Source: Microvelia longipes (Eukaryota; Arthropoda; Insecta; Hemiptera; Veliidae). From it: a stretch of DNA of 64,000 bases. Of this stretch, positions 12,309-26,700 are shown in pieces. Each line of letters opens with the position of its first letter. The first letter of the stretch is position 1. Position numbers and translations under genes: made by a program. The stretch spans positions 21,813,159-21,877,158 of the forward strand of contig JACMZG010001870.1 in assembly GCA_018340805.1 (NCBI GenBank), in the 5' to 3' direction. The notes beneath the pieces are model-generated. The model saw nothing but the letters and a program-made list of their open reading frames with translations, was not told the DNA's origin and searched no databases.

Positions 12309-12327
12309 ATATATATATGTGTGTGTA
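12242..12327. repeat. (TA)n/(TG)n microsatellite
   Basis: A (TA)n run of about 75 bases with two interruptions, ending in (TG)5. Confidence 0.97.
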
Positions 12328-15300
12328 TAAAACCTTTAAAGATAACTAACTAAGCTTTAAGCTAGTGCAAATAATAAAAAATGCCGTATTTTAGTGCATC
12401 CAAAGAAAATTCGCCGACATGCGGACCACCGCGCCAGAATTTTTTAATTTTGCATTTTAGCAATTGATTTGGAAATAATGAAGGTTGATCCTTTAAATGC
12501 ATTATTTGTCTTGAAGTGATAATATGTTTTCAACTCGACTTGTCCTTGTTTCATAACCTGCGTTTTGCGCCTTTTGTTTTAACCTTTCTGCGGAAGGTAA
12601 GTTCATAATACGTTTATGAGGTCAGTAAAGTTCCCTTATCATGCCCCGTCATGACTTTTGGCGGGTTTAGATTCTTGGCTGTGTAAATGATGTTTTGGAA
12701 AGGCCCTGCCTCTTCTTAACAAGGCCCTCTAAATAATGAATATAAATGTTTTTGATAAAAAGGACTCTGTGTTATGATATTTATATCTTTCTATAGTGTT
12801 TTCATAGCTTGAAACACTATAGTGCTTGAGCTAAAAGGTATAACTAATCTTTAAACTATTGCTGTGTAAATTTTATAAATGTCTGCTGCTTTTACTGAAA
12901 GTTTTACTGGAGAATCGCCGCTTTCTATGGCATTTCTGTGTTCTGCTACCATTCTTTCTATTCCTTACCAATGTCTTAGGTATTATAGAAGTAGTAAGTA
13001 ATACGTTGGCTCTAAAAACCAAAGATTTCATTTAAACTATTTGTTTTTGATGTTTTAAGACCTCTTGAGTAGTTTTTACCTAGATATATATTTTGTGTGT
13101 CTGTCTTCTATTATTAAATTATAAAATCAACCCTATGTTTACTTTGCTATATTGTTAATTTTTATTAAAGTTCATTTGAAAGTTTAAGATTTGACTTTTT
13201 ACCTTTCTTAAACTTTCTACTATTGGGTCTATCTTCTAATCTCCCAGTGAAAACCAGTGACTAGTTTATCTGCCCACGTATTTCATTTTCATTCATAGTT
13301 TATTTTGACGTTTTACATCCTTTTATCTTATCCTTAAATATTAATTATATCACAAATAAAAAATCCTCTATTCTTTTAGAACAAAATTAAAATATTGAAT
13401 TTCTTAAAACTATTTTTTATTAATGAAGTTTAGAGTTAAAATATTGTGACATGGTTATTATTAATTTTAAATGGGTGTATTGTATCTTTGTATGATATAA
13501 ATAAAATTGAAGAATTAAAAAAATAATAAATAAATCATTAAATTAAAGTTTAAATATTATATTCTGTCTTTCTTATGACGGTGTTAAGATTAATTCTTCA
13601 GGGTTTTCATCTGTGGCTTGTGTTTTTACTAAAACATTTGGAAGCTTTGTGAGTTTTTCGGACAAATTTTCATTTTTATTTTCTAGGGACTTTTTTCCTA
13701 TTGGTAAGAAAAAAAATGGAAAAGGTAACATTTATAGAGCAGTTTGTCTTATTTGTTTTTATTGGACAATGGCCGTTACACTGATACAATTCTGTTGTCC
13801 CGACAAAAGAAAAAAATATCAGGCCAGTGTTCTGCGGCTATTACAAACTGAAAGCCATAATTTGGGGTAATAGTTGTCTTTAGTTGATTTTATTATCTCC
13901 ATAATGTTTAATCGATTTACCGTTGAGGTATGGTAGTGAATGCGGAATAATTTCCCGCCATAGTGAGAATTTTTAGTTAGTTTACGTTGTAAAACAAGTC
14001 TCGCAAAACCTATTTTTTTGTCATAAGGGACCTCTGAAACCGATTTATGTCGTGGTCCGACACCTGTCTTGACGCCTATCCTATTAGCGAATATATTTCC
14101 GAAGGAAATTCGCTAAAAATGAAAATATGGAAAGATGGTTTAATCAATATCTATTTCTATAATGTAAGTTTTTACAATTGTTTCGGATTTACAAACATTA
14201 ATTATTACCCAGAAATTTAAACGAGATGTAGAATGGTTTCAATTGGACAATGTAGATAAGAAAAAACGTTCGCTCTTTTTACCTCACCTCTACTCTTCCT
14301 CTGTATGACCTGCCCATTAAGATTTATTTTTTATTTGAAGTAATGTTTGGTTTTTTGTGGGTGTCAATTGGCGCATCGGAAAGGTGGCACATTTTAAAAC
14401 CATTATCTAAATTATTGTTTACTAATTTCTTAAATTTGTATGCTTGAAATATTTTAAAATTTATAGGTTAAGAGAAAAAAGAAAGTTTTTGTTAAAAATT
14501 TAAAGGATGTAAAATAATAAAAAAGTATACATCCAAAAATGGGCTTAAAAACTTTTTCGTTTTTTTCTGAAGGAAGGTCACTTTAAATAAGAAGAAATTC
14601 AAGTTTCCATTTATGGGCAAAAAGGTTTCAAAAAACCAGACTAGCATACTAATTTTTAAATGCAAAAATAATGGAATATACGTTGTGAGGAATTGATTGT
14701 AACGTAATCTGTCCAACTGAGTTATTGATTTTATTTATCGTGTAATATTTAATAGTTGTACTGTGTTGGAATTATAATTTGTTTACTACGGTTGATTTCA
14801 TCATGAATTAAGAAATGGGGTGTAATTTACTGTCAAAATTTTGGGAGATTGGAAGGAGTGGACGCCTTTTTTTGTTATTAGGAGCGGTTTAGTGATCCCG
14901 GGAGTTACAATTTCATTGGCTCATTTTCTCTTTGAAATTTGCTAAAAAATAAGGACGCAAATTTATGAGTCCAAATTTGAATTTACAGGATAATAAACTA
15001 CTGAGACTAGTAGACTAGTAAACTGAGATAAATAAACTATTAAGTTACCATTTTAAATTTGCTCATTAAACTTTATCTTTTGCTTCTCCTTGCAGCATGC
15101 ATTTACTTACCACAAATGATTCCGACACCATTACTTCGTTTTAGTACTCTCGTAAATAGAGCGACATCAGATATTTACTTCGTAAATAATTTCTTTTATA
15201 GCGATTTTTGAACAGAAAAAGCTGCTTCTTATGTAATGTTTAAGCTCATATTAAAATACATATAGAATATTTAATATTAGGGTCTAATTTATTTTCTTGA

Positions 15301-16120
15301 TGTTTTTCTTATATTATTTAATTTTAATCAACCTTTTTTACTATCCTTTCACTACAACGCGTTAATCCTGGCTGTAAAAGATTTGATACCTTACTTTAAT
15401 AAGAACTAATGAAACTGCTGGTGTTTTCACCCGTCTTATTAAAAAAACTTTTTTAATTAACATATATTGTTTTTAAGGATATTGGTATACTTCTTGTATT
15501 TTGTCTAAAATCATGATAGTAACCAGACACTAGAATATAAAAGAATTAAAATTATTTTTTAGTTCGTTTAATTGGACTAACTAGATTCTATTAAGTAAAG
15601 TGCTTTTTTAACGAAACAACTCGTAAATCAACACTTGTTTATTTAATCTTTCTCTGTAATTTAGTTTAATTAAAATCTCAGATTGGAATCTTGCCTATTG
15701 TTTTAATTTGTTGGACTTTTCTTTTAAAATGTTAACGTAACAAGATAAAGGAAACATTTTTTTATTGTAAGAAACTTATGATGACTTCAAGAGACGACTT
15801 TTAATTTCAAATTTAATAGATTATAAATATGTTAGCGAATTTACATTAAAATTAAAAATTTACAGTACTAAATGTTTAAGGCCCGTTCGCATGGCGGCAT
15901 CTGCATGCGGGCATGCGTTATCATTTTTTTACGATTCTACGTTCTAAGGTATATTAGTTTTATAAAGGTCATGAAAAACATATACGTCGTCTTTAAGTAA
16001 GTTTGGTGAAACTTCGAGACAATAATCTGAAAAGTCTTCAGCCCCTTTTGAACGCGTCCCGTTGGCCTTCCTATAGGCGCTTTTCAGCTACAATGTTACT
16101 GTCCTTTTTCGGCGACAGTA
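12328..16120. other. AT-rich DNA, no supported gene; one family fragment near 13041
   Basis: Bases 13041-13110 (TTTTAAGACCTCTTGAGTAG and a TTTGTGTGTCTGTCT run) match the interior of the copy at 46848 (TTTTTAAGACCTCCTGAGAG and TGTGTGCCTGTTAT). An 85-codon frame at 13613-13870 starts at GTG and shows no domain, so it is not called a gene. Confidence 0.4.
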
Positions 16121-16123
16121 ATA

Positions 16124-16124
16124 G

Positions 16125-16165
<41 letters not shown>

Positions 16166-16226
16166 TATATATATATATATATATTATATATAATATAATA
16201 TAATACACATATAAATATATAATATA

Positions 16227-16267
<41 letters not shown>

Positions 16268-16303
16268 CATATATATATATATATTATATATATATATATA
16301 CAT
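16124..16303. repeat. (TA)n-rich low-complexity block
   Basis: Alternating TA with TAATATAA and CATATA interruptions for about 180 bases; frames through it are artefacts. Confidence 0.97.
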
Positions 16304-18401
16304 ATAGTCATCTGATATGTGTGTGTAAGATAAGAGCAAATCTTTCCCAGTTTTATTTTTAACATCTTACCCTTAAAAATTGTCTATCTATCTATCTACC
16401 CCTTCTTAAATAAACGTCCTTTCTTGTTACTACAGATTGAATAAATGATGATAAATACTTTCATTGTATATGCAATATTTCTCTCAACGTACTATATTAC
16501 GTGGTAATATTTTATATAAACAAATTTATACATTAAGTTGTCTTGCCTAAACATTGTCACATCCATACCAAGGCATATATAAATAGTAGTTATAATAATT
16601 TATATAAAAAATTGTAATAAGTTTTTCGTATAAAATATTCCTTTTTGTCCCTTTATTACAATAACTGTCACTCTGAGAAAAAGGGGGATATTAGAAGATA
16701 AACAAATGTGTTCTCTTGACATATTTGTATGAGGATGTTTACATAAACTATTTATTTTATTACTTATGAGTATGTATAAATGTATACATACCATTTTTTT
16801 ATTATTATGTAATAAAAATATGAATGTAAAATGCAAGAAAATTAGATGATACTAAAAATCCATTTTCGCATAAAACTTAGCATCCAAGTCAGCAAAAAAT
16901 GTTACCGGCAACCAGACAAATAAATGTGGCTTTAGGATCGTAATTCAGATTGCATTTCTTCGGGAGAAGTTCATTTTAACTAAACAAACTTTTAATTTTA
17001 GAGTTTAGATGGATTGGATGAATTTATAATTGAAGGATTTTTAAAGTTTTGCTTCCCTGGAAAAATCTAACTTGGCATCTTAAAGTGGTGGCCATTTTAA
17101 ATTTTCAAAAAATATATCTTTTGAATAAAACGATTTTTCCTAAGTATGATTTTGAAGTATGTTTGAAGTCGGGTATAGCCACAATAGTGTCGCTAACCTT
17201 ATTATAGAAAAAATTAAGAGACTCGAAAAAAAAACATTGGAGTTTAGAGGTGTTGGAGATTATGGGTCTTAAAAAAACCCATAATGTTTGTCTTTTTCAC
17301 TCTTAATGTCTAAAATGCCAACATGGGCAAATCTTTTAATTTTATTTTTCTTTGATATATAGCTTAAAACTTTTTAACAAGGTAAGAATAATATTAAACT
17401 CTTAAAATTAACTAAAATATGGCACAATATAACCTGACAATTAGATGGGCTTAATGGTCTTATATTGTGTCTTAGTCACTCGAGTTAAAGACTGGCGACA
17501 GTTTTTTACTTATAGGTAGATATGATGTGCTCCTTCTTATTTATTTCTTAGTTTGAAATGATACGTTGAATCCAACTAGATCGTAGTCCCATATCTGTGA
17601 CCTTACCATTCTCGAGATATCAAGACTAAAGATTGGATTGCTCTTTTATGAGATTTGACAAATGATACGGGGAAGCTTGGTTCCGTACTTGATAGCTTGT
17701 TGCGAATAAAAATATGGTTGTATTTGCAAAATGAACTCAAGTTAAAATACATATTTTGCATTTGATTTTTTAAAGAAGTTTCTAAATTCACATTATACGA
17801 TCTACAAAACTTAAAAATTATTGTTTGTTTATAAAATCTGTTTATAAGGATATATAACATGGTTGTTTGTTTCTAAATGAGGAATAAATATTTATATTCG
17901 ACTTGTGTGTAGAAGTGTTTATTTCTTGTTTATACGTTGTATGTCTTACCTTATTTATTGCTTATTATTTTATTTATAACATTCTCCCTCTTAATGTTAT
18001 TTATATAATTTATTCATGTAGTTTATTATATTATATTATGTACTTGTATTGTAAGAAGAGAATACATTGTCACATATTTTAGTCATAATATGTTTTTTTT
18101 ATTTGAAAATTATAAACATTTAAATCTGATATCTATTAATAAATTTAGTTTTAGAATTCTGACTTTGAATTTAGACATTTGACTCCTCGCAAATTTAAAT
18201 TTAAGTCATTACGAGAAGAGGGAGGACCTCTAAAAAACAAATGCATATAAGAATTTTAAGAGTTTAGTAAAAGTGAAAAAAGGTTCACTTTGGTCGACAG
18301 AAGGTTATTTATTGTATTTTTTTGAGCGGCGATGTTATGTAGTTGGGTGTTCAATATTTACTCCTCAGGTCAAATTAACCGATTTTATTGTTAAAAAATG
18401 A
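16304..18401. other. No gene seen
   Basis: AT-rich DNA. (TCTA)n-like TCTATCTATCTA lies near 16382. Phrases of the type AACTTGGCATC (17070) recur near 34815 and may belong to old repeats. Confidence 0.4.
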
Positions 18402-18720
18402 GTTTTTACTTATCCTCATTTATACCGTACGTATATAGAAAAATTATTGTAGTTGCAAAAAAATTATTCGTTTTAGGTGTTTTTAAGACTGAGTGGTTTC
18501 CTCAATGTTGTCTTTATGTGTGTGTGTGTCTGTTATCATCGTAGCTTCTAGCGTATATACTATAGAGTTAAATGTTATTTCAAAATCAATCTTAGGAAAA
18601 TTAATGCTTGTCCTTAATGTGCGCTATTCCTTTTTACTGACGTTCATCAAGGCGCCAGGATATTCAATATTCGCTTTGTCGTCTTTTTCTAAACTGCTAA
18701 CTTAACAAGATTTGAATGTC
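18402..18720 (+). repeat. Repeat-family fragment, copy 2
   Basis: Starts with the self-complementary motif (18402-18445). It continues through GTTTTTAAGACTGAGTGG and a GTGTGTGTCTGTTATCATCG stretch that matches the 46848 copy (TGTGCCTGTTATTATCGTAG). The order of the blocks is the same in both. Confidence 0.7.
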
Positions 18721-19716
18721 AGTGTCAAAGAACTATGCTGATTCAGCGTCTGTTAAATTGTTTCATAGTGAAAGGAGACTTGTTTAAAACTTCTGACCTT
18801 AAAAAATAGTTCTTGGAATAACATATTCAGTCTTTTATGTTACTAAAACTGACATGCTTCTCAGTCAGGTTTTTGTGAGATTGCAACTCACAATAAACTA
18901 TAGCTGTTGAAATCTATTTTTGTCAGAACTTAGTGATTTGATAGTAATTAGTGAAATGTGATAGAACACCTAAAAATTAGGCTACGTCGTTCGACCCTTT
19001 TTGCTAACTCCTTTATATCAAGGACAGTGTTCTATTACTATCTGCCACTTGTGGCATCCTAAATTTACGTTAACCCAGATCATTTAGGAATATGTATATT
19101 TTAGGACTAAATTTCATCTCCAAGGCTTGTTGGCAGCGTCCAAACTTGTAGCCAGAATTTGTGGGGGGTAGTGAAATATTTGCTAGAGGGGACGATGGTT
19201 TTCACACCTTTAAGGGAGTTCCGCTGAAAACTACTTCGTTAGAAATGATATTTTTCCGGGGGAGGGGACCTCGCTACGGCCCTGATTAGGACGATTGGCT
19301 TATCGTTTCTTCGAAAGACAGCACATGTAGGAATATCCATCTCTAGCATACAAATCTTAGAAGCCCCAACCGAGAGCGAACTCGAACTGTCTTGGTGGTA
19401 GGCTCACGTATAAACCTTTCCCTTCCAAGCCCATGTACTACAGAACTTGTTAGTTTGTTTTTATAGTTTCTGCAAAGGTTTGGCAAAATGTATCATACAA
19501 AAATTATTTTATTCAACTTTTTATGCATAAAATCTTATTGCGACAACATTTTGACTAATTTCCTATTTTATTTTTTTTTTTACTGATTATTGGTAAAACT
19601 AATTTATTTTCCCCTTAATTATCTTAATCATTTGACATGATTGTAAACACTTTTTCGTAAATACAATTCTTTTAACATCCGTAAATATTATTATTTATTT
19701 ATTTTTGATGAGTATG

Positions 19717-19744
19717 ATCTCTTGGTTAATAGAAACCAAGAGAT
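19717..19744. repeat. Perfect 11-bp hairpin
   Basis: ATCTCTTGGTT at 19717-19727 and AACCAAGAGAT at 19734-19744. Confidence 0.85.
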
Positions 19745-20064
19745 ATTTATTATACAACATTTTTTAAATAGATAAATATCTTAAAACGTTAAAAATAATT
19801 AAAAAATAAAACAAATATATGATTGATTTCTATTAATTCCAATTATGATAAACTTTTTCATGAATTACAGGGATTAAATTTATAATTAATGAAATATTAG
19901 TATCATTCTTTTAAAATCATTGCTGAATTTTAATGCAACAACGCCAAGAGAAACATGACATAATACATGAAATAATTTTACACATTGGTAGACTACAGAC
20001 TTTTACATGAATTATGTTGTCAACTTAACTTAATTTTAACAAAACTTTTTATGGTATGTTTCAG

Positions 20065-20173
20065 ATGATATAGCACACAGGGAATAATGGCACCCTCTAA
20101 TTGGAAGGGGAAAAGAAAGGGTCGCCACAGTTTTCTCAGAAATTTCTTCCACGTTTTTAATATTATTTTATTT
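20065..20173 (+). CDS. Tetraspanin, first coding exon (5'UTR end plus residues 1-29)
   Basis: Seen: an acceptor ends in TTTCAG at 20064 and a strong donor GTAAGTA starts at 20174. Between them ATG at 20087 (A at -3, G at +4, a good initiation context) opens 29 codons ending in phase 0. The peptide starts MAPSNWKGKRKG, a short basic cytoplasmic tail, and ends in FFHVFNIILF, the start of a membrane helix. Family knowledge: tetraspanins begin with a short cytoplasmic tail and often have an intron inside TM1. Inference: it joins the exon at 44161, whose first residues (LSGVGLGGVAVW) complete a standard tetraspanin TM1 in the same phase. The exon also starts with a two-codon upstream ORF (ATG ATA TAG, 20065-20073), so some dampening of translation is possible. 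Any 5'UTR exon lies upstream and was not established. Alone this exon could be chance; the phase-matched partner makes it credible. Confidence 0.78.
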
Positions 20174-20657
20174 GTAAGTACTACTTATTGTATGTTTTAG
20201 TGTTGTTAGTTATAATAATGACAAAAATTGTTTATTACTGCAAATAGTAAACTTTCATCGATGTATTGGGTGCTACACTTTTATGCTTAGGGCTCTACAT
20301 GAAGGCCCAATCTGGTCGGGTTCGAATACTCCTTTGGACTTATCTGCCATAAAGAAGTAATTAATACAATAGTGTGCTGGCTCTACAAGAGAGCGAGTAA
20401 AATATCCCAATGATATAAGTTCATTCTTGGGATTGAACTAGTGATTTCCTTCTTCTAACTTTTAAGTCTCTAATGGAAATAGTGACGGTGTAACTTACGG
20501 TATTTCGGTATTCTTATAATAGTACGAATATAGCTCAGCCTGAATTAGAACTATATTAATTTAGGCCCTAGATCTAAGTATTAGAGATGGTCCTACTGGA
20601 TCTAAATATTTGGGCACTTACTTACTTTGTTTAGTAAGTTTATATTGCTTATAATAT

Positions 20658-20685
20658 AGATGAACAACAAAGTTGTTGTTCATCT
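20658..20685. repeat. Perfect 11-bp hairpin in the tetraspanin intron
   Basis: AGATGAACAAC at 20658-20668 pairs with GTTGTTCATCT at 20675-20685. Confidence 0.85.
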
Positions 20686-21599
20686 TTTACCGAGTCTTAT
20701 TTCAGACAATGTTTATTGTTCTCTTACATAACACAGAAGTTCTTTCTAAGGGTTAAATAAAGAAGGGAATCCAAAAGAATAAGAGGAGGAAATGGATTAT
20801 AAATAAAGGAGGGGAAGGCCTTGCAATCTTATCCTTTACCTCACATTAGATTTCAAAGATATCTTATGTCAACTAGACCGTACGAGACTTGTCTTTTCTT
20901 CATAAACTTTTTGTATTCACATTACCGTCTGGACTTCATTCTGCTTTAGGTTTCTTATTGTCCCCTTTTATTATGACTTAATTTCTTTACTTTTTAAACG
21001 GACTTGTAAAAGACTTGTTAATTTACATTTCCTGAAAGATTATATAGTCCGACCATAGATATTATTTATGATTAGTAATGTATAGTAACTTAAATACTTT
21101 TATGTTCAAGTCGTTTTCATGTGAAATTTAGTTTCTGTTTTTTTTAACGTTAATTTTTATTTCTTAAACAAGTTTTTTATTGGCATAAGTTGAAAGACCT
21201 ATATTGAGTAAACCGGAGCCATATTGTCTTGGGTCGATTTTTGCCTCTTAAATGTTTTTATATTTATTGTTGGGTTAAATTATTTAATTTTTGTTGGATC
21301 GATTTTGGGGTTCGTATATGTGAATGATAATATCAGGGAAAATGTCATTTTATACTATTAATGTAAGATCTGTATGCATATTTTGTTGTTTTTTATTTTA
21401 CATAAATCTCAGTTCTTTTATCGCTTGTATCTTTAAGTAGCTTTTAAGAACTTACTTAGGATAATGAAGTGTATTTAAGATACAGACGTAGTGAAAAAAG
21501 ATGTAAAATACATTTATATATAGATCTACATATTTGGCAGACATGATATACAGACTGCATGTTTGGGTGTCCTTTATAAGTGGAGAGATTAAAAAATAC

Positions 21600-21800
21600 C
21601 ATAACATAAAGACGTCTAAAAATATCCGTAACGCGTTTTTTTCATTCTGTTTCATCATTCTTAGTAGTTTTCATTTATATATTTTTTCTCATAACAAACT
21701 GCCTTCACAACTTTTAACTTATTTATTTTATTCTTTTGTTGTTAAGGTTTTCAGTATATTTTACGACATCTTTTATTTCAAATTTACTGTGGGATTAAAT
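21600..21800 (+). repeat. Repeat-family fragment paired with 43690-43880
   Basis: Shares TTTCATCATTCT, CATTTATATATTTTTTCTCA and AACTGCCTTCACAA in the same order and spacing with 43697-43762. Confidence 0.75.
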
Positions 21801-23435
21801 TTTGCAATTTATTAACCTTATACTTAAGAATTTTAGTGTTTTTATAGTGGTTTTTACACTTCTTTGTGGCTTTTTTATTCTACTTTTCGGAGACACTACT
21901 TGTAATTTCACTGTTTCTAATGGAAGCTGTCTCGTAAATAGTACCAATTATTTTTAATTTTGTTTTATGTTTTAGTTTATTGCCATTATTAATAAGTTGC
22001 AATGCTACTTTATATCCTTTTTTAATAAAACAATACTTTTATGATAATTTAAGTTCAAGTTTATCCCAATTAACTGAATTTTTATTAATTACATACTTAC
22101 TTCGTGTTTTTTAGCGAAAAATAGCTAATACGATATGGATTGTGTGTTTTTGATATACCGTAGTATTAAGATGCTTGTATAAGTTTTTTTAACTTTATTA
22201 CTTAATTATAACATCCTCTCTACAACCCTTGGTATTAACGTATTTTAATTGTTTCATTCTAGCCCAAATCGTTGAAAATAAGTGGGTGTATCAAAACCAA
22301 AATTCTGTTACAAAAAATTTGATTTTTTAGGAAACTGGGCATTATGTATGAATTATGAGTGTTTACGCTATCTAATTATTTATTACCGTGATTCCATCAG
22401 ACGCCGATGAAGATAATTGGTGTGGATAATGCGATCGATGGATGGTTAAAATAATCAAAATTCATGAATACTATATTCATTTCTCAAGCTTCTATTAAAA
22501 CTTGCATCAGTTCTCTCACTGCTTCTTATGCCACCATTCAAAATGGTGGAAGTTTAAAGATGAGCGTAAGTTTTAGAATTATGAGGGGGGAGGTACAAGA
22601 ATGATAGGGGTTCGCTAAGTACCATTTATTTTAAATGGGGGTACGCGGTGCTCTGATGTCTGCATAATCGTGCCATATTGAACATAAGCCAATATCTCTA
22701 CCTATTAATGGTCATACGAGGGTTAACAGGTGTTTGTCTCTTGATGTCTGTATAAATAGATACCAAAATCTGGAATAAATGGATAAATGTGTGTAAAGAT
22801 CTAGATTAGGCAAAAATATTTGCTGCTGTGTGGCTAATGTTCTTCAATGTTTTGTTTGATTCAACCATGGAGGTATTACTACTAGATGGGCCCTATAGGT
22901 TATATATTGAAAAAGTAACCTGAACACCTTTGCTTATAAAGGCAAAACCACATCTTTAGAGAATGTTGATAAAATAATTATAAAATTAACTATCGTGTTA
23001 AATTAATTAATTCGAGAAACTGCCTAACTCCAAAATGGGCCTCACTAAAATCATCACTCATATTACCTTTCATTTTATCTTGGACTTTATGCCTTTTTAG
23101 TTAAAAATATTACCATATTTTTTACGACTTTCATTTTACGTTTACTTTAATGTTCTTCTTTAACAGAACCAATCAATTACTGTCAAAGAATAAAATGAGT
23201 AAAATTATGATCAGTACACAACAATTTTTTTTTCGTTACATCTATGACAGAAACAGGTCTGTGTTCAGCAGGGACCGGTTTAGCTACTCAGTATCGTTTG
23301 TAGCTATTTATTTAATCTTTAAGTTGACATTACCTGTTTACAACCCTTTAAACATTATCGAGTATCCTTGTAAAATCAAATAATGCTTTATTAGCTATTA
23401 AAATATGGACATAACAACATATAATATGTACAAAA
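21801..23435. other. No gene seen
   Basis: AT-rich intronic sequence. A G-rich strip near 22584 (GAGGGGGGAGG) and some moderate G+C around 22590-22760 are noted without interpretation. Confidence 0.45.
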
Positions 23436-23796
23436 TCGGGTATGGGGTACCTCGGATCCCACCGAGTTACCCGGGTACCTCGGGTTTTCCTCATCACATT
23501 GGATTCGCTCATCTTTCCTACTTCGGACTCGTTTCTCGTGCTTAGAATATACAATTCGTTAAATTTATACTGCAATACGTCTTTGGATTCGCTTCTCTCG
23601 TCCTCAGATAGTAAATACATCCGCTTTATTCCTAGCGGTCACCCAACTAGGAACTGAACACGCTCGATGCTGCTTAACTTTTATAATCCAACAAAAATCA
23701 AGATGTTCGTGTCGTATTAGACATCCCGGATTTGGTTTTTTCTGCAAATTCTATACTTTCCTTTATACCTACGGTATAAATAAGGAAAAGTAAAAA
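23436..23796 (-). repeat. Repeat-family copy 3 (reverse orientation)
   Basis: On the minus strand it opens with the self-complementary motif (23752-23796), then a segment of about 150 bp with two GAGCGAAGCGAGTCC-like words, and ends near 23436 with ATCGGGTATGGGGTACCT on the + strand. The middle matches 47400-47585 and 43540-43640 in order. The end phrase recurs at 51051, inside the MITE. Confidence 0.75.
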
Positions 23797-26700
23797 CTAT
23801 GTATGACTATATTTGTGTAGTTTATCCAATATTAGTTTGTTCATTTGATTAAAATAAGTTAAAAATATAGCTATCAAACAATAATTAGTTGGTCATTATT
23901 TAAAAATATAAACTTGTTTAGACTATAGTAGGATTGTAAATTTAATACCACCTGAAATTTTATCCTGTCCAAAAGTCATTTTTATTCTAACGATGATAGA
24001 CGACTGTCAAGTGTTAATTTCTATGATATCTCTTTCCTAACCACCTGTCATGTTATTCTAAAAAGAAGCTTTATTTGTGGTTATTGTGGTTTCTCTTCTA
24101 TTTCTCACTTTTCACTGAGAGATTTGAATAATAGATCTACCTGTTGCTCTATTCGGTCATTTGATACGCTTTAAATTATTGTGTAAATTAATTGATTAAT
24201 CCAAATTTTGATAATTTGTTTAAGTAAGGTCAATTATGTTTATGATGCTGTGTACTTAATTGTAGTATTATAATATTCTTTACTCATTTCTCATTTGTAT
24301 TATATTTATTTAAAAAAGGTGAGTTTTTTAAATTTAAATTATTTGGTATATTTTTAAACCTCCTCCTAACTAATTGAACTATCTTGCTTTTTTCATTTCT
24401 TTAATTTAATAGTGTTAATACATATTTTATTAGGTTTATGAGTTTGGAATAAAGACAAGATTAGGTAAGTCAGTAAATTCTGGCACTTTCTTAACAACCT
24501 GGTAGCACATTTACTTAAATTCTTGGTGGCTAATTTACTTTACTTTCTGTTATCGAAACTTATCAGTCCATTTGTAACTTGTCAACTTTAAAAAAGTGTA
24601 AAACTGAACTAAATATTTGAAACATTCTTAAAGCTTTCCCTTATAGAAATTTACCTTTTAATTATTAAAACATTCTTAATAAATAATACAAACTACTTAT
24701 GCATATCCATAACTTCATAAAAACTCCATGTAGCTTTGTATATCTTTGTCTTATCCATATCTCAGACGACTTATCCATTATTTCATAAAAACTTCATCTA
24801 GCTCTATATCTATATCCATATCATAACTCCATAACCAGTTTGATGTCATATAAACATTTCCATTATTACCTCCCTTTATAAATCATTTGTAACCGATGAT
24901 TTATCTAGATCTATTTATTACTGCTAATGATCCCACTTGTTACGATTCCATCGAATACCGTGATACCATTAATCATCATCATATCTGTTTTACTTCATAA
25001 TTCAGACATTACTGTAATATAGTCACCATATCAATAATAAAGTTATTGTTTTTGATTTCTCGTAAGATAAGATGCACTAAATCCTTTAGGTTTCAAACAC
25101 ACGGGATGTTACTCGCCCACTCCGAGGTTTTTCTCTTGTCGTCAAAACTTCAGTTTTCTATCCGTGGGCGCTCCTACATCATTCTTTGTTGTTTTTTTTA
25201 TCCCTCTACCGCGTTTAACAATAGAGATTGTTTCAGGTTCTTATGATACGGTCTAGCGGATATTTAAAGTCATATCGTGTCTTTAATGTCATTTATTTAA
25301 AAATACCCTATCTTCCTGATTCTGGACATTATCATTAATGTAGACAAGATCTATTAAGTTTTAAACAATTCTTTTCTCATCAATCTTCAAGACGACTTAG
25401 ACTGTAAATACTGTTATAAAACTTATTCTTTCGTATCATTATATACAAGCTTATAAAGATGGTAATTTGAAACCCTATTATTCATAAGGTTTAAGATTTA
25501 AATATAATTTATGCTTTAGTTAACGTTTTAAGAAAAGATAAATTTACAAGACACGTTAGTCTTTTTTTTTTTTTTTTTTAATTGTGTTTCTTACTTATTT
25601 ACTTAATCAGATGGATTTACCGTTTCTATTTTCTGTTTTTTTGTTGAAACTTCTGTGCTGAGTTGCTTGCAGTTGTAATTCTAGGTGGTAGAAAGAAAAG
25701 GCTGCCCCCTCCCGCCAAATTAAAATTGTGCCGTTTATAAAATATACTTCAGTTAGGTCCCGAAAAAATAACATTTATCTACTCATAGCGTTCATTGACT
25801 ATAATTTTTTTTGTGAAATTAATTTAAAAAAAATATATAAACATTGGTGGTAGGTAAAATAATATATAAACCAAGTAGAGTAACTCCGTGATCAGCTTCA
25901 AAATAAAAAAATAGCAAAAATTGGAATAACTTCGCATGAGCCTTTAAAGATTTACGTTTTTTTTACTTAATTTTCTTGGCAACCCTGATAACATTAGGAG
26001 AGTTTTACACTTTATCGTGTTTTCGTACTTTTACATGTATGTGATAATTAATTGATTTTATTTGTATCTATGAAATAACTGTTATAATAATTTAGTTAAA
26101 GAAAAAGAGAAATTTTAGGAAAGGTAAATCATATATTTTTAAGATTTTGAAGAACATACAGAGGTTTTGTATTCCTTAAATGTAACTTAAAATTACTATT
26201 CCTTTTACGATATTTAGAAGTTTTAGGTTAAAGTTGTTAAACTACTTATTGCAATTAATATTTGAAGGAGAAAAAACAACTATCACTCGCACAAAATGTA
26301 CTTAGTTAAGTAGTGCACACGAAAAATAACTTCTATTGGATGTGACAAAACATATTTCTTACACAAATTATAAACATTCTATACTGAAATGTACAAATAA
26401 ATGCAATAAAATCAAAAATTTTGAGTTCCTTAAATAGTTTGTTTACATTTACTAGGTTGAAAAAAATGGCCGTGCCCATAGGAAAATTTGAGCCAACTCC
26501 CTGGTGGACAAAATGTGAACAACATGCCAGGTCTGACAGAAATCGCATATTTGTTTCTCTTCTTGGTTTATATACCTATTACTTTAGTCCTAGGTAAATA
26601 GTTAATACATAAACACGTAGAGAAGATTTCAATTCTTGGTTAACTTAGGCTCCCTTGCCCTTGTTCCGATTGCCAAAACCGTAGGTAACCTCCTACAAAT

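Noticed and set aside
13613..13870. 85-codon frame
   Set aside because: GTG start, no ATG in a good context until late, no domain and low-complexity Phe/Lys composition.
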